Positions 41,488-43,590 of a DNA stretch of 43,590 nucleotides are shown here, piece after piece. A program made the position numbers and the translations under genes. Below the pieces are notes generated by a model, which made no database searches, was not told the origin of the DNA, and saw only the letters and a program-made list of their open reading frames with translations. The stretch covers positions 1-43,590 of the forward strand of contig JAGXLC010000004.1 of NCBI GenBank assembly GCA_018334875.1. The letters are read 5' to 3'. The DNA is from Bacteroidales bacterium (lineage in GTDB: Bacteria > Bacteroidota > Bacteroidia > Bacteroidales > UBA12077). The first letter of the stretch is position 1. Each line of letters opens with the position of its first letter.

Positions 41488-42741
41488 ATGGCAATTGTAA
41501 AACCATTCAGGGGACTACGTCCACCTAAAGATATTGTAGAAGAGGTGGCATGTTTGCCCTATGACGTGATGAATACCGAAGAAGCACGTGACATGGCAAA
41601 AGGGAAAGAAAAATCCCTCCTGCACATCACACGTGCGGAAATTGACCTGCCGGAGGGTACGGATATTCACTCTCAGGAGGTATATGACCGCTCCAGGGAA
41701 AACTTCAAAAAATTCCGGGAAAAAGGATGGTTACAGCAGGAAGAGCAACCCAAATTCTATATTTATGCTCAAACCATGGGCAATAATACACAGTATGGAA
41801 TTGTGGGTGCTGCCGCTGTGGACGATTACCTCAACGGGATTATCAAGAAGCACGAATTAACCCGTCCTGATAAGGAAGAAGACCGGATGAAGATCATCCG
41901 TGTCAATAACGCTGACCTGGAGCCGGTTTTCTTTACCTTTCCCGCAGTGAGGGAAATTGATGAGGTGATCAATCAGGTGGTTAACAATCAGGAACCGGAA
42001 TACGATTTTGTGGCCGATGATGGTTTTGGACATCACTTTTGGGTAATTGAAGATGATGAGACCAATCGGAAAATAGAACAATTGTTTGACGAGAAGGTTC
42101 CTTATACCTATGTGGCCGACGGCCATCATCGTACTGCCGCCGCCGCCCTGGTAGGTAATGAAAAGCGTGAGAACAATCCCAACCATACCGGTGATGAGGC
42201 TTATAATTATTTTATGGCGGTTCATTTTCCGGACAATCAGCTTCAGATTCTCGATTACAACCGGGTTATCAAAGATCTGAACGATCTAACTCCGGAACAA
42301 TTCATCGAGCGTCTGAAGGAAAGCTTTGAGATTGAGGAAAAAGGCAGCGAGCCTTACCGGCCGCAGAAACTGCATGAGTTTTCCATGTATCTTGAAGGGA
42401 AATGGTATAAGCTGAAAGCCCGTGAAGGAACCTATGACGACAGCGATCCCATAGGAGGGCTGGATGTTACCATCCTGACCAGGGAGGTGCTGCAGCCGAT
42501 ACTGAACATTCAGGATATGAGAACCTCTGACCGGATTGATTTTGTCGGAGGCATCCGTGGCCTGAAAGAGCTTAAACGCAGGGTTGACAGTGGAGAGATG
42601 AAGGTGGCATTCGCCTTACATCCTGTTTCATTGAAACAGCTTATGGATATTGCCGACACCGGCAACATCATGCCTCCCAAAACCACCTGGTTTGAACCCA
42701 AACTAAGGAGCGGGCTGGTATTGTATAAATTTGAAGATTAG
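41488..42741 (+). CDS. DUF1015 protein with ParB/serine-kinase-like DGHHR motif
   Basis: A 417-residue cytoplasmic protein of the DUF1015 family, with unproven function. Visible motifs are RPPKDIVEEVACLPYDVM near the N-terminus, ITRAEIDLPEG, KHELTRPDKEEDR (121-133), and YVADGHHRTAAAA with DGHHR at 211-215. The DGHHR core resembles that of ParB-fold proteins and of free serine kinases such as SerK and SbnI. It lies 15 bases after serA as the last gene of the serine operon, and a terminator follows. A role in phosphoserine or serine phosphate chemistry is an inference from motif and context only; no phosphoserine phosphatase gene is in this window. Confidence 0.9.
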   Translation: MAIVKPFRGLRPPKDIVEEVACLPYDVMNTEEARDMAKGKEKSLLHITRAEIDLPEGTDIHSQEVYDRSRENFKKFREKGWLQQEEQPKFYIYAQTMGNNTQYGIVGAAAVDDYLNGIIKKHELTRPDKEEDRMKIIRVNNADLEPVFFTFPAVREIDEVINQVVNNQEPEYDFVADDGFGHHFWVIEDDETNRKIEQLFDEKVPYTYVADGHHRTAAAALVGNEKRENNPNHTGDEAYNYFMAVHFPDNQLQILDYNRVIKDLNDLTPEQFIERLKESFEIEEKGSEPYRPQKLHEFSMYLEGKWYKLKAREGTYDDSDPIGGLDVTILTREVLQPILNIQDMRTSDRIDFVGGIRGLKELKRRVDSGEMKVAFALHPVSLKQLMDIADTGNIMPPKTTWFEPKLRSGLVLYKFED

Positions 42742-42773
42742 ATTTTTTCTTTTCGAAGTACAAGTAGTGAAAG

Positions 42774-42799
42774 CACGTCGCTTTAAGAAAGGCGGCGTG
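42774..42799 (+). terminator. Rho-independent terminator of the serine operon
   Basis: An 8-bp stem (42774-42781 with 42792-42799, including one G-U pair) with a 10-base loop, followed by TTTTTATTTTA. It lies 33 bases after the DUF1015 stop. Confidence 0.8.
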
Positions 42800-42809
42800 T
42801 TTTTATTTT

Positions 42810-43096
42810 ATCCGGCGGCTGCCGGATTCTGGCTTAATACAGGGGATCAGGTCATTCAGTAATTGTACGGATTTTTTTGATTCAGCTACCTCGGAATTTG
42901 CGTAGCCTCGGTACCATCTTCTACAAAATACGGATGGCCACGAATGCACGAATTCTATTTTATGCACTCCTGGTTTTTATTATCGTCCATTGGTGTCATC
43001 CGGCGGCTGCCGGATTTTGAAGTGTAGGGTGCTTACATAACCCGTCCGGCAGCTGCCGGACGGGCCTACAAAGATGTCATCCGGCGGCTGCCGGAT
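42810..43096. repeat. Four GC-rich REP-like palindromes
   Basis: The 18-base palindrome-like unit ATCCGGCGGCTGCCGGAT occurs identically at 42810-42827, 42998-43015 and 43079-43096. A related perfect 24-base palindrome with CCGGCAGCTGCCGG at its core lies at 43041-43064. The second and fourth units share longer flanks (GTC before, TT after). They are strikingly GC-rich against the local AT-rich DNA, lie outside genes and have no coding content. They resemble REP-type extragenic palindromes; no RAYT transposase is in view. Confidence 0.88.
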
Positions 43097-43139
43097 TTCG
43101 GTTTAAAAAGATGCTCATAATATTGTTGCATACGGGTTA

Positions 43140-43590
43140 AAACCTAGATTATAATCATAAAATCTTTTATACCTATTCCGCCCTCGTAGAGGGCCAATAG
43201 CGATAGCCTCTGGCTCCCACCTCGATTTTGGGGCGCCTCGTTAGAGTGCGCGATAAAAATTTCCGTGTCTGCCTTCCGGAGATTGTTTTGAACGCTTAGA
43301 ATCACCTGCGAAAAAATCATTCTGCCTTCCGGGTGGTTTTGTAAACCGGAATCATGCTCCGCAAATCTGGGATGTTTCTGCTTTGTGTCCAATAAACCTA
43401 TCGCGCGCTCTACGAGGCGCCCAAGCCGCTGGGGTTCGGTGTTTCTATCGCTGTTTGCCCCTTATCGGGGCAAGAGGCCGCGGCCTTTAAAACACCTGAA
43501 TTGAATGCACCGATATGGTTGGGAAATAAAGCCATGTCATCCCTGAAGGGATTCGGAACGGTATGCCACCCTTAAAATCCCGACCGGCAG
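43140..43590. repeat. Composite GC-rich repeat region, gene-free
   Basis: This edge region contains several palindromes (43180-43194, 43455-43473 with 7-bp arms, and AGGCCGCGGCCT at 43475-43486). A longer inverted repeat pairs 43231-43255 with 43399-43422 with one base indel and one mismatch, enclosing 143 bases. Inside it, TCTGCCTTCCGG recurs at 43268 and 43321, with partly matching sequence after each copy, an approximate 53-base direct repeat. Outer matches (AGCGATAG near 43199-43206 and CTATCGCT near 43445-43452) extend the symmetry. No transposase frame is visible; an 82-codon open frame across it looks spurious. It may be a degenerate non-autonomous element or an extragenic repeat mosaic that continues beyond the window. 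Confidence 0.7.

Noticed and set aside
42810-43096. The regular GC-rich palindromes as a CRISPR array
   Set aside because: The spacing between copies is irregular (about 170, 25 and 15 bases), repeats are too short, and no cas gene is near.
43144-43392. An 82-codon minus-strand open frame in the right-edge repeat region
   Set aside because: It runs through imperfect direct and inverted repeats, lacks a ribosome-binding site and shows no domain-like composition.

Overview
The window looks like chromosomal DNA of a member of the Bacteroidota, most likely a Bacteroidales/Marinilabiliales-type organism. The evidence is AT-rich DNA with GC-rich islands only at the right edge, several TAnnTTTG-type -7 promoter boxes, few strong Shine-Dalgarno sequences, a PorE-like TPR/propeller/OmpA protein, a 3-phosphoglycerate dehydrogenase with Lys in place of the catalytic His, and a ribosomal protein S1 with long acidic tails. 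No phage, integrase, transposase, rRNA, tRNA or CRISPR array was seen. The genus cannot be determined from this sequence alone.

Layout, left to right. (1) 0.1-1.3 kb: a DUF1232 membrane protein and a secreted DUF1080 (3-keto-glycoside hydrolase type) protein. (2) 1.4-5.2 kb, minus strand: a complete acetyl-CoA carboxylase operon accB-accC-accD-accA. (3) 5.7-9.1 kb: larC-larE-larB, the whole pathway for the nickel-pincer nucleotide cofactor but without larA, then a small membrane protein. (4) 9.25-16.6 kb: a TetR regulator with palindromic operators on its own promoter, leading a tight operon of a LolA-like periplasmic protein, two FtsX/MacB-type permeases, a LolD-like ATPase, an outer-membrane beta-barrel and a dGTPase. 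This looks like a complete inner-to-outer-membrane export system. (5) 16.6-24.5 kb, minus strand: rpsA, a STAS protein and rnz, a terminator, then guaA, a SiaB-like kinase, a SiaC-like phosphoprotein and a C-terminal processing protease. (6) 24.5-29.7 kb: an unusual block of three perfect inverted repeats bracketed by a direct repeat, then a large hybrid histidine kinase and a receiver-histidine kinase. (7) 29.7-33.5 kb: an unrecognised small protein, ClpB and a second STAS protein. (8) 33.5-37.0 kb: a second hairpin cluster, then a TPR protein and a PorE-like OmpA protein. (9) 37.1-42.8 kb: gcvT, a heptamer repeat block, a ComB-family phosphatase, and serC-serA-DUF1015, forming a C1/serine metabolism region. 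(10) 42.8-43.6 kb: gene-free, GC-rich palindromic repeats.

Most genes are housekeeping. The parts most worth following up are the three-hairpin element at 24655-24897, the hairpin cluster at 33620-33821, the TetR-controlled envelope export operon that includes a dGTPase, the SiaB/SiaC plus two-STAS signalling set, the DUF1015 protein with a ParB/serine-kinase-like DGHHR motif in the serine operon, and the right-edge repeat mosaic. Homology statements rest on motif recognition by eye; no database search was run.
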